From Clostridia bacterium (GTDB lineage: Bacteria; Bacillota; Clostridia; Monoglobales; Monoglobaceae): a stretch of 64,000 nucleotides of DNA. Below are positions 43,544 through 54,087 of the stretch, piece by piece. The stretch is taken from the NCBI GenBank assembly GCA_017397725.1, contig JAFQIA010000002.1, forward strand, positions 1 through 64,000. The letters are read 5' to 3'. Position numbers and translations under genes: made by a program. Position 1 is the stretch's first letter. Every line of letters starts with the position of its first letter. The notes below the pieces were generated by a model. The model was not told the origin of the DNA, ran no database searches, and worked only from the letters and a program-made list of their open reading frames with translations.

Positions 43544-46500
43544 CTACCGCTGTACCAGTTTGACATTTTCCTCACCCAGCAGAGCACAAAGCTGCTGTTC
43601 TCTGCCATCGTTCAACGATACCCAGAGGTTCCGCCCTGCCATCAGGGTTTGTTGCCGATCCTCATAGCGGAGAATCACAGGAATGTCCCCCTCACCGCCA
43701 CGGAGGATGGCTTTGACCTGTTCCTCGATTTGTGCATCCGAACGAAGCAGCCGCACATACAGTTTGGCAGTTGTTTCTTCTCGGGTAGGTTTAGATACTA
43801 CTGCATCAGAGAGGGCGCAGATGCCCTCCAACCGCAGTTTTGGCGGAGCATCCTCGGTCATATCCAGATTCCCCTCAATGGCAACGATGGTGTCCTCCTG
43901 CAAGAGGCTCTCAAACTTCCGCACCAGACTTGGAAAGACCAGAACCTCCATACTACCGGTCAAGTCCTCCAGTTCCAGATACCGCATAATCTCACCCTTT
44001 TTGGTGAGCTGATTCCGCACATGGGTAATGATACCCGCAAGGGTAACCTTGGATCCAATATTAAACCGGTGCTCCTCATTCTCCACGATTTCATAAATCT
44101 CAGCAGTAGCCGCCGCCTTTGCCTGCTCCCGATATTGATTGAGGGGATGGCCGGAAACATACATGCCGATGGCATCTTTCTCCATGGCAAGGATGTCCCT
44201 TTCTGCAAATTCCTCACAGTCAGGGAAGTTGTCCGCCGCCCGCTCTTCTTCATTCATAAACGCCGCAAACATATCCATCTGTCCGGGCATAATGAATTTC
44301 TGTTCCTTGACGGCATCCTCCAACACTTTTTCATAAACGCCAATCAGCACCGCCCGTTTTAAGCCAAAGCTGTCAAAGGCACCGCAACGAATCAGGTTTT
44401 CCACCACCCGCTTGTTGACCTTGCGCCCTACCATTCTCTGACAGAAATCCCGGAATCCGGTGAAAGGACCGCCGTTTTGGCGCTCGGCAACAATCTCGTC
44501 CACCACAGCGCCGCCCACATTCTTTACCGCCGCCATACCAAAGCGAATCTTGTCCCCGTCTACCGAGAACTGCCGTCCACTCTTGTTGATATCGGGAGGT
44601 AGGATGGTAATGCCAAGGCTCTTCACCACCGCAATATATTTTGCCACCTTGTCCGAATGCTCAATAAACGAGGTAAGCAGTGCCGCAAAAAAGGCAACGG
44701 GGTAATGACATTTCAGCCATGCGGTCTGGTATGCAACCACCGCATATGCCGCCGCATGGGACTTGTTGAAGGCATAGGATGCAAAATCCATCATCTCATC
44801 AAAGATGGCAGATGCAGTCTTTTCATCCACGCCACGCTTGACGGCACCGTCTACCACCTGTCCGTCTTCCTGAATGCCATAGATGAAGTTCTTTCTTTCC
44901 TGCTCCATCACATCGGCTTTCTTTTTGGACATGGCACGACGTACCAAATCTGCACGCCCCAGAGAATAGCCGCCCATCTCCCGCACAATCTGCATCACCT
45001 GTTCCTGATAGACGATACAGCCGTAGGTCATATTCAGGATATGCTGAAGCATTGGATGCTTGTAACGAATGTTATTGGGATGGTTCTTATTGGCAATATA
45101 AGTAGGGATGGAATCCATAGGACCCGGACGGTACAGGGAAATCCCCGCAATGATATCCTCCAAAGAATCCGGTTTCAGCTCTTTCATAAACTGCCGCATA
45201 CCGCCGCTTTCCAGCTGGAACACCCCGTCGGTGTCGCCTGATGAAATCATCTCATAGGTCGCCTTGTCATCAAAGGGCAGATGCTCCACATCCACCAGAG
45301 ATCCTGTTTGCTCCTGAATATGGCGCACCGCATCCCGAATCACCGTCAGGGTTCTAAGACCCAGAAAGTCCATCTTCAAAAGACCCAAACGTTCAATGGT
45401 GGTCATGGTAAACTGGGTGGTAATCACATCATCATTTTTCTGGAGCGGCACATAATTCTGCACCGGCTCACGGGTAATCACCACGCCGGCGGCGTGGGTG
45501 GAGGTATGTCGGGGCAGACCCTCCAATTCCTTGGCGGTATCAATCAGTTGTTTGACCTGCTCGCTACCGTCATAGAGCTCTTTCAGCTTATAATTCACGG
45601 TCAGCGCCTTTTCGATGGTCATCTTCAGCTCCATAGGAATCTGCTTTGCCACCTCGTCCACCACGCCATAGGGGATATTGAGGGCTCTGCCCACATCCCT
45701 GACCGCCAGTCTTGCCGCCATAGTACCAAAGGTCACAATCTGGCAGACCTGCTCGGTGCCATATTTGCGATTGACATAGTCAATGACCTCGCCTCTGCGC
45801 TCATAGCAAAAGTCGATATCAATATCCGGCATACTGACTCGCTCCGGATTCAAAAACCGTTCAAAAATCAGCCCATAGCGAATGGGGTCGATGTTGGTGA
45901 TGTGCAAGCAGTAAGAAACCACGCTGCCTGCCGCACTGCCTCGACCGGGACCTACCATAATCCCGTTCTGTCTGGCATAATGGATAAAGTCCCAAACAAT
46001 CAGGAAGTAATCCACATACCCCATGGTTTGGATGGTCTCAAGCTCATATTCCAGTCGTTTCCGGATGGTGCCATCATCGTCGGGATAACGCTCTGAAAAG
46101 CCTTCGTTTGTCAGCTTGACCAGATATTCATAAGAAGTCATCCCATCCGGCACATCGAACTTGGGAAGATGTAATTCTCCAAAGGTAATCTCTACCTGGC
46201 AACGGTCTGCAATTTTTTGGGTGTTCTCAATGGCCTCAGGAAGATAGGAGAACAGCTCCAGCATTTCTTCCTCGGATTTGAGGTAAAGCTGATCGGTGGA
46301 CATTTTCAAGCGGTCCTCATCCTCCACCGTCTTGCCCATCTGGATGCACATCAAGACATCCTGATTTTCTGCGTCTTCTCTGCGGACATAGTGCACGTCA
46401 TTGGTAGCAACCAAAGACAAGTCCAGTTCCTTTGCAAGTGCCACCAGTTCCCGATTCAGCTTTTGCTGTTCGGGGATGCCGTGGTTCTGCACCTCGATAA

Positions 46501-47011
46501 AATACCGATCCCTGCCAAAGATATCCACAAACTCCAATGCCCGTCGCTTTGCCTCTTCATAGTTATTGGCAAGAATTTGGCGGGACAGTACCCCTGCCAT
46601 ACAGGCACTCAGGGCAATCAAGCCTTCACTGTGCTGACGGAGTACCTCCATATCAATACGCGGACGGTAATAATACCCATCCACAAAGCCAATGGAAACC
46701 AGCTTCATCAAATTGTGATAACCGGTCATATTCTCTGCAAGCAAAATCAGGTGATAGCTGGAGGAATCATACTCGTGCACCTTGTCAAAGCGGCTGCGTG
46801 CCGCCACATAGACCTCACACCCTAAGACGGGCTTGATGCCACGCTTGAGTGCCTCCTCATAAAACTCAATCACCCCGTACATATTTCCGTGGTCGGTAAT
46901 CGCCATGGCAGTCTGCCCCAGCTCCTTTGCCCGATCCAACAATTTGGGTATGGTTCCCGCTCCATCCAGCAAGCTATACGCTGTATGGGTATGCAAATGT
47001 ACAAATGCCAT
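43544..47011 (-). CDS. dnaE: DNA polymerase III alpha subunit
   Basis: 1155 residues, DnaE1 size. N-terminal PHP domain (HLHTHTAYSLLDGAGTI, ITDHGNMYGV), polymerase palm with MVGPGRGSAAGSVVSY and the catalytic Asp cluster PDIDIDF, fingers region, helix-hairpin-helix region near FNKSHAAAYAVVAYQTAW, and an OB-fold (VTLAGIITHVRNQLTKKGE, YLELEDLTGSMEVLVFP) near residues 990-1070. It is the replicative catalytic subunit and lacks the exonuclease insert of PolC. It follows whiA by 15 bp and is coupled to birA. Confidence 0.98.
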   Translation of the reverse strand: MAFVHLHTHTAYSLLDGAGTIPKLLDRAKELGQTAMAITDHGNMYGVIEFYEEALKRGIKPVLGCEVYVAARSRFDKVHEYDSSSYHLILLAENMTGYHNLMKLVSIGFVDGYYYRPRIDMEVLRQHSEGLIALSACMAGVLSRQILANNYEEAKRRALEFVDIFGRDRYFIEVQNHGIPEQQKLNRELVALAKELDLSLVATNDVHYVRREDAENQDVLMCIQMGKTVEDEDRLKMSTDQLYLKSEEEMLELFSYLPEAIENTQKIADRCQVEITFGELHLPKFDVPDGMTSYEYLVKLTNEGFSERYPDDDGTIRKRLEYELETIQTMGYVDYFLIVWDFIHYARQNGIMVGPGRGSAAGSVVSYCLHITNIDPIRYGLIFERFLNPERVSMPDIDIDFCYERRGEVIDYVNRKYGTEQVCQIVTFGTMAARLAVRDVGRALNIPYGVVDEVAKQIPMELKMTIEKALTVNYKLKELYDGSEQVKQLIDTAKELEGLPRHTSTHAAGVVITREPVQNYVPLQKNDDVITTQFTMTTIERLGLLKMDFLGLRTLTVIRDAVRHIQEQTGSLVDVEHLPFDDKATYEMISSGDTDGVFQLESGGMRQFMKELKPDSLEDIIAGISLYRPGPMDSIPTYIANKNHPNNIRYKHPMLQHILNMTYGCIVYQEQVMQIVREMGGYSLGRADLVRRAMSKKKADVMEQERKNFIYGIQEDGQVVDGAVKRGVDEKTASAIFDEMMDFASYAFNKSHAAAYAVVAYQTAWLKCHYPVAFFAALLTSFIEHSDKVAKYIAVVKSLGITILPPDINKSGRQFSVDGDKIRFGMAAVKNVGGAVVDEIVAERQNGGPFTGFRDFCQRMVGRKVNKRVVENLIRCGAFDSFGLKRAVLIGVYEKVLEDAVKEQKFIMPGQMDMFAAFMNEEERAADNFPDCEEFAERDILAMEKDAIGMYVSGHPLNQYREQAKAAATAEIYEIVENEEHRFNIGSKVTLAGIITHVRNQLTKKGEIMRYLELEDLTGSMEVLVFPSLVRKFESLLQEDTIVAIEGNLDMTEDAPPKLRLEGICALSDAVVSKPTREETTAKLYVRLLRSDAQIEEQVKAILRGGEGDIPVILRYEDRQQTLMAGRNLWVSLNDGREQQLCALLGEENVKLVQR

Positions 47012-47026
47012 AGTTCTCCCTCCCTT

Positions 47027-47779
47027 TTATTCCCGTTCTTCTGCCATCTGCAGCAGTTTTTTCATCCGGTGATTCACGCCGGATTTGCTGAGCGGCGGGT
47101 TCATCAGCTTGCCAAGCTCGCTCAAGCTCTTGTCCTTATGTTTGAGCCGCAGCATTGCCACCTCTCTTAGCTCGTCCGGCAATTCTTCAAGAGGCAATCG
47201 GTCAATTGCCTGAATCTGCATCACCGCTGCGTTGATGGTTTTTTCAATATTCGCCGTTTCGCTGTTGGCGGCACGGTTAAAATCGTTGCGGATTTCCTTT
47301 TCAATCTTGATATTGAGTAACTCCATCTGTGCCTGAAACGCACCCATATAGGACAGAAAATCCGAAATACTTTCGCTGTTTTTCAAATAGAGCACATACT
47401 TGCCCTTACGTACCACCTGTTTAAAGGGAAAGCCGATTTCTCTCAAGAGGTTGAGCAAATCTCCGCTCAATGCTGCGTAAGGGGTCACCAGCTCCAGATT
47501 ATAATTCTTTCTGGGGTCGATGACGGTGCCTCCGCTCAAAAATGCACCACGCACCAAAGCGCGCTGGCAGCAATCCCTGACAATCAATTCCTTGGGAATC
47601 CGAAATTCGGCGGGGGGCTCTTTCTGTTGCGCCGCCAGTTTTTCCCAATGGCTAAGGACATCATCGTTCACCGGCCCGCCAAACAACAGCATTCCCATAT
47701 ATTCTGCCTGATTGCAACAGGTTTTGGTTCTGTCTTCCCTGCAAAGCTCTTCCTTGGTTAATCTGGAAAAAGATTTCAT
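47027..47779 (-). CDS. whiA: DNA-binding protein WhiA, shortened N-terminal domain
   Basis: 250 residues against a usual 300-330. The C-terminal half is standard: RDCCQRALVRGAFLSGG, NRAANSETANIEKTI, LPLEELPDELREVAMLRL, and the helix-turn-helix SLSELGKLMNPPLSKSGVNHRMKKL. In the N-terminal part, residues 20-65 are much shorter than the first LAGLIDADG half of other WhiA proteins, a loss of roughly 60 residues, and the chain passes directly into the RDCCQ region. WhiA links to cell division and chromosome organisation in Firmicutes. It shares one base with the rapZ stop, so the start is fixed. Confidence 0.9.
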   Translation of the reverse strand: MKSFSRLTKEELCREDRTKTCCNQAEYMGMLLFGGPVNDDVLSHWEKLAAQQKEPPAEFRIPKELIVRDCCQRALVRGAFLSGGTVIDPRKNYNLELVTPYAALSGDLLNLLREIGFPFKQVVRKGKYVLYLKNSESISDFLSYMGAFQAQMELLNIKIEKEIRNDFNRAANSETANIEKTINAAVMQIQAIDRLPLEELPDELREVAMLRLKHKDKSLSELGKLMNPPLSKSGVNHRMKKLLQMAEERE

Positions 47780-48624
47780 CAGGAAACCTCCCTATGGGTA
47801 ACAATCACCGATTGATTTTCGCTACGGAGAGCTTTGGAAAGCTCCTCTGCAATGCTGACACTGCGGTGCTGACCGCCGGTGCAACCAATCCCAATCACCA
47901 GTTGGGGTTTTCCCTCCTTGATGTAATGGGGTATCAAATAGGCAATCATATCCTTAAGCTTTGTCAAAAACTCGGTGCTTTGGGGGTATCCCATCACATA
48001 ATCCCGCACACAGGTTTCTAATCCCGTATGGGAGCGCAGTTCAGGAATATAAAAGGGGTTGGGCAAAAAGCGCACATCAAACACCATATCGGCATCCAGC
48101 GGAATCCCCTTTTTAAAACCAAAGGAAATAAGGTGAATCATCATCCCCCCAAATTCCTGACCCTTGCCATAGATTTCAGCAATGGCGGTCTTTAACTGTG
48201 CCGCTGTCATCTGGGAAGTATCAATGATATGGGTTGCCTTTTGCCGCAAATCCTTCAGCATCCACTTTTCCTTTTGGATGCCCTCAATCAATCTTCCTTG
48301 CTCGGAGAGAGGATGCAGACGGCGGGTTTCTTTATAGCGTTTGATTAAAACCTCTTCTGCCGCCTCCAAAAAGAGAATCTCATAATCGCAGCCCATCTCG
48401 GTCAGGGTATCCAGCGCGCCCGCAAGCTCGCCGAACAAGGCTCCCTCCCGAATGTCGCAAACCAAGGCGGCTTTTTCGCCGGATGCTTTGTGATAAATTT
48501 CGGCAAACTTGGGAATCAGGGCAGGGGGCATATTGTCCACGCAATAATAGCCTGCATCCTCCATGGCCTTGACGGCTTGGGATTTGCCCGCTCCGCTCAA
48601 TCCGGTGATAACCACAAACTTCAT
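47779..48624 (-). CDS. rapZ: RapZ/YvcJ family nucleotide-binding protein
   Basis: 281 residues. P-loop GLSGAGKSQAVKAMEDAGYYCVDN, GALFGELAGALDTL, LEAAEEVLIKRYKETRR and the C-terminal half with ISFGFKKGIPLDADMVFDVRFLPNPFY and VIGIGCTGGQHRSVSI are hallmarks. In E. coli it is an RNase adaptor for sRNA GlmZ. In Firmicutes it binds ATP/GTP and possibly UDP-GlcNAc, with less clear function. It sits between murB and whiA, a conserved order, with a 1-bp overlap with whiA. Confidence 0.96.
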   Translation of the reverse strand: MKFVVITGLSGAGKSQAVKAMEDAGYYCVDNMPPALIPKFAEIYHKASGEKAALVCDIREGALFGELAGALDTLTEMGCDYEILFLEAAEEVLIKRYKETRRLHPLSEQGRLIEGIQKEKWMLKDLRQKATHIIDTSQMTAAQLKTAIAEIYGKGQEFGGMMIHLISFGFKKGIPLDADMVFDVRFLPNPFYIPELRSHTGLETCVRDYVMGYPQSTEFLTKLKDMIAYLIPHYIKEGKPQLVIGIGCTGGQHRSVSIAEELSKALRSENQSVIVTHREVS

Positions 48625-48640
48625 CTATCCTACACCTCTT

Positions 48641-49555
48641 CTAAAATTCTCCTACAAACTTCACTTCCGGCTCTAGGTGCACCCCAAAGTCCGCCTGTAC
48701 CTTTTTCTGTATCTCTTGAATCAGCATCCGCACATCTTTGGCGGTTGCCTCTTGATCATTCACCACAAAACCGGCGTGCTTTTCCGACACCGATGCACCG
48801 CCAACCCGAAATCCCATCAAGCCGGCATCCTGAATCAGCTTTCCGGCAAAATACCCCTCGGGACGCTTAAAAGTGCTGCCGGCGCTGGGTAGATTTAAGG
48901 GCTGCTTGCTGCATCTGCGCTCTGCCAAATCCTCCATCAGGGCAAGAATCTCCTTGGGGTCACCCTTTCCTAAATCCAATTTGCAGCTAAGAATCACGCA
49001 GCCATCCATCTTGGCAAAGATGCTGGTACGGTAACCAAATTCGCATTCTTCTCCTAAAATCGTTTTCTTCTCCCCATCGGGGGTAAGGTAGGTGACTTCC
49101 TTTACCACCTGTTTCATCTCTCCGCCGTAGGCACCTGCATTCATATACAGGGCGCCGCCCAAGGTTCCGGGAATGCCGGCGGCAAATTCCAGACCGGTCA
49201 AGCCTTGCTCTAACGCGAATTTTGCCAGACGGGAAAGCTTGATACCGCTTTGTGCAATTAGCGTCGTTCCCTCTGCCTCACACGCGGAAAAGCCGTTTCC
49301 AATCTTGATTACAACGCCACGGATTCCTTTGTCACCTACCAGAACATTGGAGCCGTTACCCAGAATCATATAGGGAATCTGCTCCTGTTTCAGCAAAGCG
49401 ACTGCTGCAGACACCTGTTCTTCACAAGTGGGTTCAATCAACAAGTCGGCGTTTCCGCCAATGCGAAAGGTGGTATGCCGCCACATGGGTTCGTCAAGGT
49501 GTAGACCTTGTTCTCCCACAATCGCAGTGAGCCTTTGTTTGATGGTTTCTGTCAC
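48641..49555 (-). CDS. murB: UDP-N-acetylenolpyruvoylglucosamine reductase
   Basis: 304 residues from the GTG at 49555. GGAGGG in the last codons of the upstream PHP gene is well placed, while residues further 5' are not family-like. FAD-binding motifs: YMILGNGSNVLVGDKGIRG, GLEFAAGIPGTLGGALYMNAGAYGGE (with the Tyr/Arg of the type II pattern), then NLPSAGSTFKRPEGYFAGKLI with the proton-donating Ser, and the C-terminal catalytic Glu in LEPEVKFVG. It makes UDP-MurNAc for peptidoglycan, using NADPH. Confidence 0.97.
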   Translation of the reverse strand: MTETIKQRLTAIVGEQGLHLDEPMWRHTTFRIGGNADLLIEPTCEEQVSAAVALLKQEQIPYMILGNGSNVLVGDKGIRGVVIKIGNGFSACEAEGTTLIAQSGIKLSRLAKFALEQGLTGLEFAAGIPGTLGGALYMNAGAYGGEMKQVVKEVTYLTPDGEKKTILGEECEFGYRTSIFAKMDGCVILSCKLDLGKGDPKEILALMEDLAERRCSKQPLNLPSAGSTFKRPEGYFAGKLIQDAGLMGFRVGGASVSEKHAGFVVNDQEATAKDVRMLIQEIQKKVQADFGVHLEPEVKFVGEF

Positions 49556-49556
49556 C

Positions 49557-50279
49557 TTAGTCCCTCCTGCCTTTTTGGTTCTCAAAATATTCCTCAAACC
49601 GTTTCAGGTTCAGGTTGATAATCTGTTCTTCGGGGAATTCGATTTCCTCAAGGAATGCTACTGCCGCAGAAACCTCTCCAATCAAAAACGGGGTATGGGC
49701 ATCGGAGCTGACCACAATGTTGGCACCCAAGGTTTTACACCACAGGGCAATCTGTCGACAATGCTCGGCAAAAATCCCGTTTGCGCTGCGGAAGGAATAG
49801 CTGTTGATTTCGATGCATTTTCCCGCCTCTTTTGCGGCACGAATCACCGTTTCATAATCGTACTGCACCTTCATCCGCCCGCTATGCCCCAGTGCCGAAA
49901 CATAGGGGTTTTTGATAACGTTCAGCCACATTTGGGTGCATTCCTTCTCATTTTTGGGAAGGTAGCAGGGCGTGTGTGCCGATGCAATGATAAAATCCAT
50001 CTTTTTCTGCAAGCCCTCGTCAATATCCAGCCTGCCGTGTTTCCCCATAATATTTGCCTCGATACCCTTAAAGAGACGAACCCCGTCAATGTAGTCGGGA
50101 AGTTCAAAGCAGTTCTGGAAATGGAACAGGTGCGCCCCATCGGGAAGTGCCGGCGCATGGTTGGTCATACAAACCCCTTCCAGCCCTTTCTGTTTTGCCA
50201 AGGCAAGGTTTTCCAGCACCGAGCCATAGGCGTGGGTGCTTGCATTGGTATGGGTATGGGTGTCTACAAGAATCTTCAT
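49557..50279 (-). CDS. PHP domain phosphatase/phosphoesterase (YcdX type)
   Basis: 240 residues. Metal-binding His motifs DTHTHTNASTHAYG, MTNHAPALPDG, GIEANIM, IASAHTP, GHSGRMKV, and SSDAHTPFLIGEV match the trinuclear-metal PHP fold of the YcdX group. A phosphatase is likely. The in vivo substrate is unknown. It is located between hprK and murB. Its stop overlaps the murB ribosome site. Confidence 0.92.
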   Translation of the reverse strand: MKILVDTHTHTNASTHAYGSVLENLALAKQKGLEGVCMTNHAPALPDGAHLFHFQNCFELPDYIDGVRLFKGIEANIMGKHGRLDIDEGLQKKMDFIIASAHTPCYLPKNEKECTQMWLNVIKNPYVSALGHSGRMKVQYDYETVIRAAKEAGKCIEINSYSFRSANGIFAEHCRQIALWCKTLGANIVVSSDAHTPFLIGEVSAAVAFLEEIEFPEEQIINLNLKRFEEYFENQKGRRD

Positions 50280-50297
50280 GGTGATAATCCTTTCTGT

Positions 50298-51236
50298 CTA
50301 CTCTTCTTCTGCCATCAGTCCGTTGATATGCTCGGTCATTCTGCGGTTCAGCTCTGCCGCCGCATTGTAGCCCAGCTTCTTCTGGCGGTTATTCATTGCA
50401 GCCACTTCAAAGATGACTGCCAGGTTTCTGCCCGGACGAACCGGAATGGTCAGGGACGGAATATCCAATCCCAAAATATTGGTATATTCATCCACCAGAC
50501 CTAACCGGTCATACTGCTTGCCGTTTTCCCAAGCCTCCAGATGAATAATCAAATCGATTTTTTCGGAATCTTTGACTGCACCCATACCAAAAATGTTTTT
50601 TACATCAATGATACCGATGCCACGGATTTCGATAAAATGGCGGATGATGTCGGGCGAAAATCCAACCAGAGATTTGGAGGATACCCGCTTAATCTCTACC
50701 GCATCGTCTGCCACCAGACGGTGACCACGCTTAATCAGCTCCACCGCCGCCTCGCTTTTACCGACACCGCTGGCGCCCATAATCAGAACGCCTTGACCAT
50801 AAACCTCTACCAAAACACCGTGGCGGGTGATACGGGGTGCCAGTTCTACATTCAAATACGCATTGAGGGTACTGGTAAAATAAGAGGTTGCGTGGGAAGT
50901 GCGCAATACCGGTGTTTCATACTTTTCTGCAAGGCGCATCATCTCCGGCGAGGCATTGCCGTTTCGGGTCAGGACCACCGCTGTCACATTTTTCTCAAAC
51001 AGCTTTTCCAGACAGGTATAGCGTTCCTCCGAGGTCAAGGTTGCAAGATAAGTATTCTCCACCATACCAAACACCTGAATCCGTCTGGCATCAAAGTAGT
51101 CAAAAAAGCCGGTAATCTGTAGCCCGGGACGGTTTAAGTCCGCAGTTTCCACCATAATCTTTCGCTGTGGATAATACAGCTTTTCCAACTTCATTTCGTT
51201 TACAACCTTGGAAAGCTCTACGCTGAATTTTTCCAT
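50298..51236 (-). CDS. hprK: HPr kinase/phosphorylase
   Basis: 312 residues from the ATG at 51236, with AAAGAGGTGG upstream. N-terminal domain, then P-loop MGASGVGKSEAAVELIKRGH near 155-175, the HPrK signature EIRGIGIIDVKNIFG, and RPGRNLAVIFEVAAMN. It phosphorylates and dephosphorylates Ser46 of HPr, linking sugar supply to CcpA-type catabolite control, relevant to the glycan operons here. It is the first gene of the leftward cluster. Confidence 0.97.
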   Translation of the reverse strand: MEKFSVELSKVVNEMKLEKLYYPQRKIMVETADLNRPGLQITGFFDYFDARRIQVFGMVENTYLATLTSEERYTCLEKLFEKNVTAVVLTRNGNASPEMMRLAEKYETPVLRTSHATSYFTSTLNAYLNVELAPRITRHGVLVEVYGQGVLIMGASGVGKSEAAVELIKRGHRLVADDAVEIKRVSSKSLVGFSPDIIRHFIEIRGIGIIDVKNIFGMGAVKDSEKIDLIIHLEAWENGKQYDRLGLVDEYTNILGLDIPSLTIPVRPGRNLAVIFEVAAMNNRQKKLGYNAAAELNRRMTEHINGLMAEEE

Positions 51237-51310
51237 TTTTGCCACCTCTTTGTTCTTTCTGTCCGCCCCAAAAAAGGGCAAACCTCCCCAAATTAAAATC
51301 ATTCTTTTTT

Positions 51311-51339
51311 ATTATATACCAACCAAAAGAAAATTTCAA
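51311..51339 (-). promoter_or_regulatory. Promoter of the hprK cluster
   Basis: Minus strand TTGAAA (51334-51339), 17-bp spacer, TATAAT (51311-51316). It is back-to-back with the valS promoter. The leader before hprK is about 70 nt. Confidence 0.75.
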
Positions 51340-51361
51340 TATTTCTGTGCGAAAAAAATAC

Positions 51362-51390
51362 TTGCTAAGACGGCGCTTTGGTGCTATAAT
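51362..51390 (+). promoter_or_regulatory. Promoter of valS
   Basis: TTGCTA (51362-51367), 17-bp spacer, TATAAT (51385-51390), leaving a leader of about 48 nt before the GTG at 51445, too short for a T-box. Confidence 0.8.
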
Positions 51391-51444
51391 ATATAAGTTA
51401 AATTAGCGAATTATGCACTTTTGATATAGAGAGGAGCGATTTTC

Positions 51445-54072
51445 GTGGCAAAAGAACTGCCAAAGACCTATGACCCCAAACAGGTCGAGGAACGCATTTA
51501 TCAAAATTGGGTGGACAAAGGATACTTCCACGCAGAAGTGGACAAGAGCAAAAAGCCCTTTACCATTGTCATCCCTCCCCCCAATGTAACCGGACAGCTG
51601 CATATGGGACATGCTCTGGATGAAACCTTTCAGGATATTTTGATCCGCGCAAAGCGGATGCAGGGCTATAACGCCCTTTGGATTCCCGGTACCGACCACG
51701 CAGGTATTGCAACCCAGATTAAGGTTGAGGAGGATCTGCGTGTCAACGAGGGTCTGACCCGTTATGATTTGGGACGGGAAGAATTCTTAAAACGTGTCTG
51801 GGCGTGGAAAGAAAAGTTCGGCGGCCGCATCATCAGCCAGCTGAAAAAAATCGGCTGTTCCTGTGACTGGGACAGAGAGCGGTTTACCATGGACGAGGGC
51901 TGCAGCAAGGCAGTCAAGGAAGTCTTTGTCAACCTTTATGAAAAAGATTTGATTTATCAGGGCAACCGCATCATCAACTGGTGTCCCAGCTGTGCAACCG
52001 CACTCTCGGATGCCGAGGTAGAATATGCCGAACAGGATGGTTTCTTCTGGCATATCAAGTATCCCTTTAAGGATGGCAGCGGCTATCTGGAAATCGCAAC
52101 CACCCGTCCGGAAACGCTGCTTGGTGATACTGCCGTTGCAGTGAATCCCAACGATGAGCGTTACACCGATTTGGTGGGCAAGATGCTGATTCTGCCCTTG
52201 GTTGGCAGAGAAATTCCTGTCATCGCCGATGACTATGTGGATATGGAATTTGGTACCGGCTGTGTAAAAATCACACCTGCCCACGACCCCAACGACTTTG
52301 AGGTTGGTCTGCGTCACAATCTGGAGCAGATTAAGGTACTCAATGACGATGCCACCATCAATGCATACGGCGGCAAATATCAGGGTATGGACCGCTATGA
52401 GGCAAGAAAGGCAATGGTTGCCGATCTGGAGGCGGAGGGACTTTTGGTTAAGGTTGTTCCCCACACCCATAATGTGGGTCAATGTTACCGTTGCGGAACC
52501 ACCGTCGAGCCCATCACCTCTAAGCAATGGTTTGTCAAGATGGAACCGCTGGCAAAACCGGCGGCAGAGGCTGTGGTCAACGGCGATACCCGTTTTGTGC
52601 CCGACCGGTTTTCCAAGACCTATCTCCATTGGATGGAGAATGTGCATGATTGGTGTATCTCCCGTCAGCTCTGGTGGGGACACCGGATTCCTGCCTACTA
52701 CTGTCAGGATTGTGGCGAAACTGTGGTTTCCAAAGAAGATGTGCACACCTGTCCCAAGTGCGGCGGCAAGATGAAACAAGACGAGGATGTGCTGGACACT
52801 TGGTTCAGCTCTGCGCTCTGGCCCTTCTCTACCCTTGGCTGGCCGGACAAGACCGAAGATTTGAGCTACTTCTACCCCACCGACACCTTGGTTACCGGTT
52901 ATGACATCATCTTCTTCTGGGTTGCCAGAATGATGTTCTCCGGTCTGGAGCACGTGGGCGAGGTTCCCTTTAAGCACGTTTACATCCACGGCTTGGTTCG
53001 TGACTCTCAGGGACGGAAAATGAGTAAGTCCTTAGGCAATGGTATCGATCCACTGGAAATCATTGACCAGTATGGTGCCGATGCACTCCGTTTCACTCTG
53101 GCGACCGGAAACTCCCCCGGTAACGATATGCGTTTTTATATTGAGCGTGTGGAGGCAAGCCGGAACTTTGCCAACAAGATTTGGAACGCATCCCGTTTTG
53201 TGATGATGAATCTTTCCATCGACAAGTGTGCACTGCCTGCCCTTAACAAGCTGATGCCGGAGGACAAGTGGATTCTTCACGCTTACAACGAAGTGGTCAA
53301 AGAGGTCACCGAGAATCTGGACAAGTACGAGCTGGGCATTGCAGTTTCCAAGCTGTACGACTTCATCTGGGACAGCTTCTGCGACTGGTACATTGAGTTG
53401 GTAAAACCCCGTTTCTTTGAAGAGGGTGAAAGCAACGAAACTGCACAACAGGTATTGACCTATGTGCTGTCTAATACCTTAAAGCTGTTGCATCCGTTTA
53501 TGCCGTTCATCACCGAGGAAATCTGGCAGGCACTCCCCCACGAGGGCGAGAGCATTATGATTGCTGACTTCCCTGTTTACGATGCAACGCTCAAGAACGA
53601 AAAAGCTGAGGCGGATATGCTGATGATTATGGAATCCATCAAGGGCATCCGTAACATCCGCAACGAGATGAATGTTCCGCCCTCCAAAAAATCTACTGTT
53701 TACATTGTCACCGACAACACCGAGGTATTTACCGCAGGTACTTCTTTCTATACCAAGTTGGCATCTGCCAGTGAGGTACAGGTCCAGACTGACAAATCCG
53801 GCATCCCGGAAAACGCAGTTTCGGTTGCAGTTCCCGGTGCAGAGATTCTGCTCCCCTTGGATGAACTGGTAGACAAGGAAAAAGAACTTGCTCGTCTGAC
53901 CAAGGAAAAAGAGCGTTTGGAGGGTGAAATCAAGCGGGTTCAGGGTAAGCTGAATAACAAAGGCTTTACCGACAAGGCTCCTGCCGCCGTGGTAGAAGAA
54001 GAACGCAAAAAAGGCGAAAAGTATCAGGCAATGCTGGAAACCGTTCTGGAAAGTCTGGCAAAGCTGAACTAA
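51445..54072 (+). CDS. valS: Valyl-tRNA synthetase
   Basis: 875 residues from a GTG with GAGGAG at 51431-51436. Class I motifs [14 protein letters not shown] (HIGH type) and [10 protein letters not shown] (KMSKS type). The editing domain has [18 protein letters not shown], and the zinc-type Cys pairs are CQDCGETV and CPKCGGK. The C-terminal coiled coil (about 800-875, [25 protein letters not shown]) contacts tRNA. It charges tRNA-Val. It is followed by a fumarase subunit gene 15 bp on. Confidence 0.98.
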   Translation: MAKELPKTYDPKQVEERIYQNWVDKGYFHAEVDKSKKPFTIVIPPPNVTGQLHMGHALDETFQDILIRAKRMQGYNALWIPGTDHAGIATQIKVEEDLRVNEGLTRYDLGREEFLKRVWAWKEKFGGRIISQLKKIGCSCDWDRERFTMDEGCSKAVKEVFVNLYEKDLIYQGNRIINWCPSCATALSDAEVEYAEQDGFFWHIKYPFKDGSGYLEIATTRPETLLGDTAVAVNPNDERYTDLVGKMLILPLVGREIPVIADDYVDMEFGTGCVKITPAHDPNDFEVGLRHNLEQIKVLNDDATINAYGGKYQGMDRYEARKAMVADLEAEGLLVKVVPHTHNVGQCYRCGTTVEPITSKQWFVKMEPLAKPAAEAVVNGDTRFVPDRFSKTYLHWMENVHDWCISRQLWWGHRIPAYYCQDCGETVVSKEDVHTCPKCGGKMKQDEDVLDTWFSSALWPFSTLGWPDKTEDLSYFYPTDTLVTGYDIIFFWVARMMFSGLEHVGEVPFKHVYIHGLVRDSQGRKMSKSLGNGIDPLEIIDQYGADALRFTLATGNSPGNDMRFYIERVEASRNFANKIWNASRFVMMNLSIDKCALPALNKLMPEDKWILHAYNEVVKEVTENLDKYELGIAVSKLYDFIWDSFCDWYIELVKPRFFEEGESNETAQQVLTYVLSNTLKLLHPFMPFITEEIWQALPHEGESIMIADFPVYDATLKNEKAEADMLMIMESIKGIRNIRNEMNVPPSKKSTVYIVTDNTEVFTAGTSFYTKLASASEVQVQTDKSGIPENAVSVAVPGAEILLPLDELVDKEKELARLTKEKERLEGEIKRVQGKLNNKGFTDKAPAAVVEEERKKGEKYQAMLETVLESLAKLN

Positions 54073-54087
54073 GGATGGGTTTGACCA

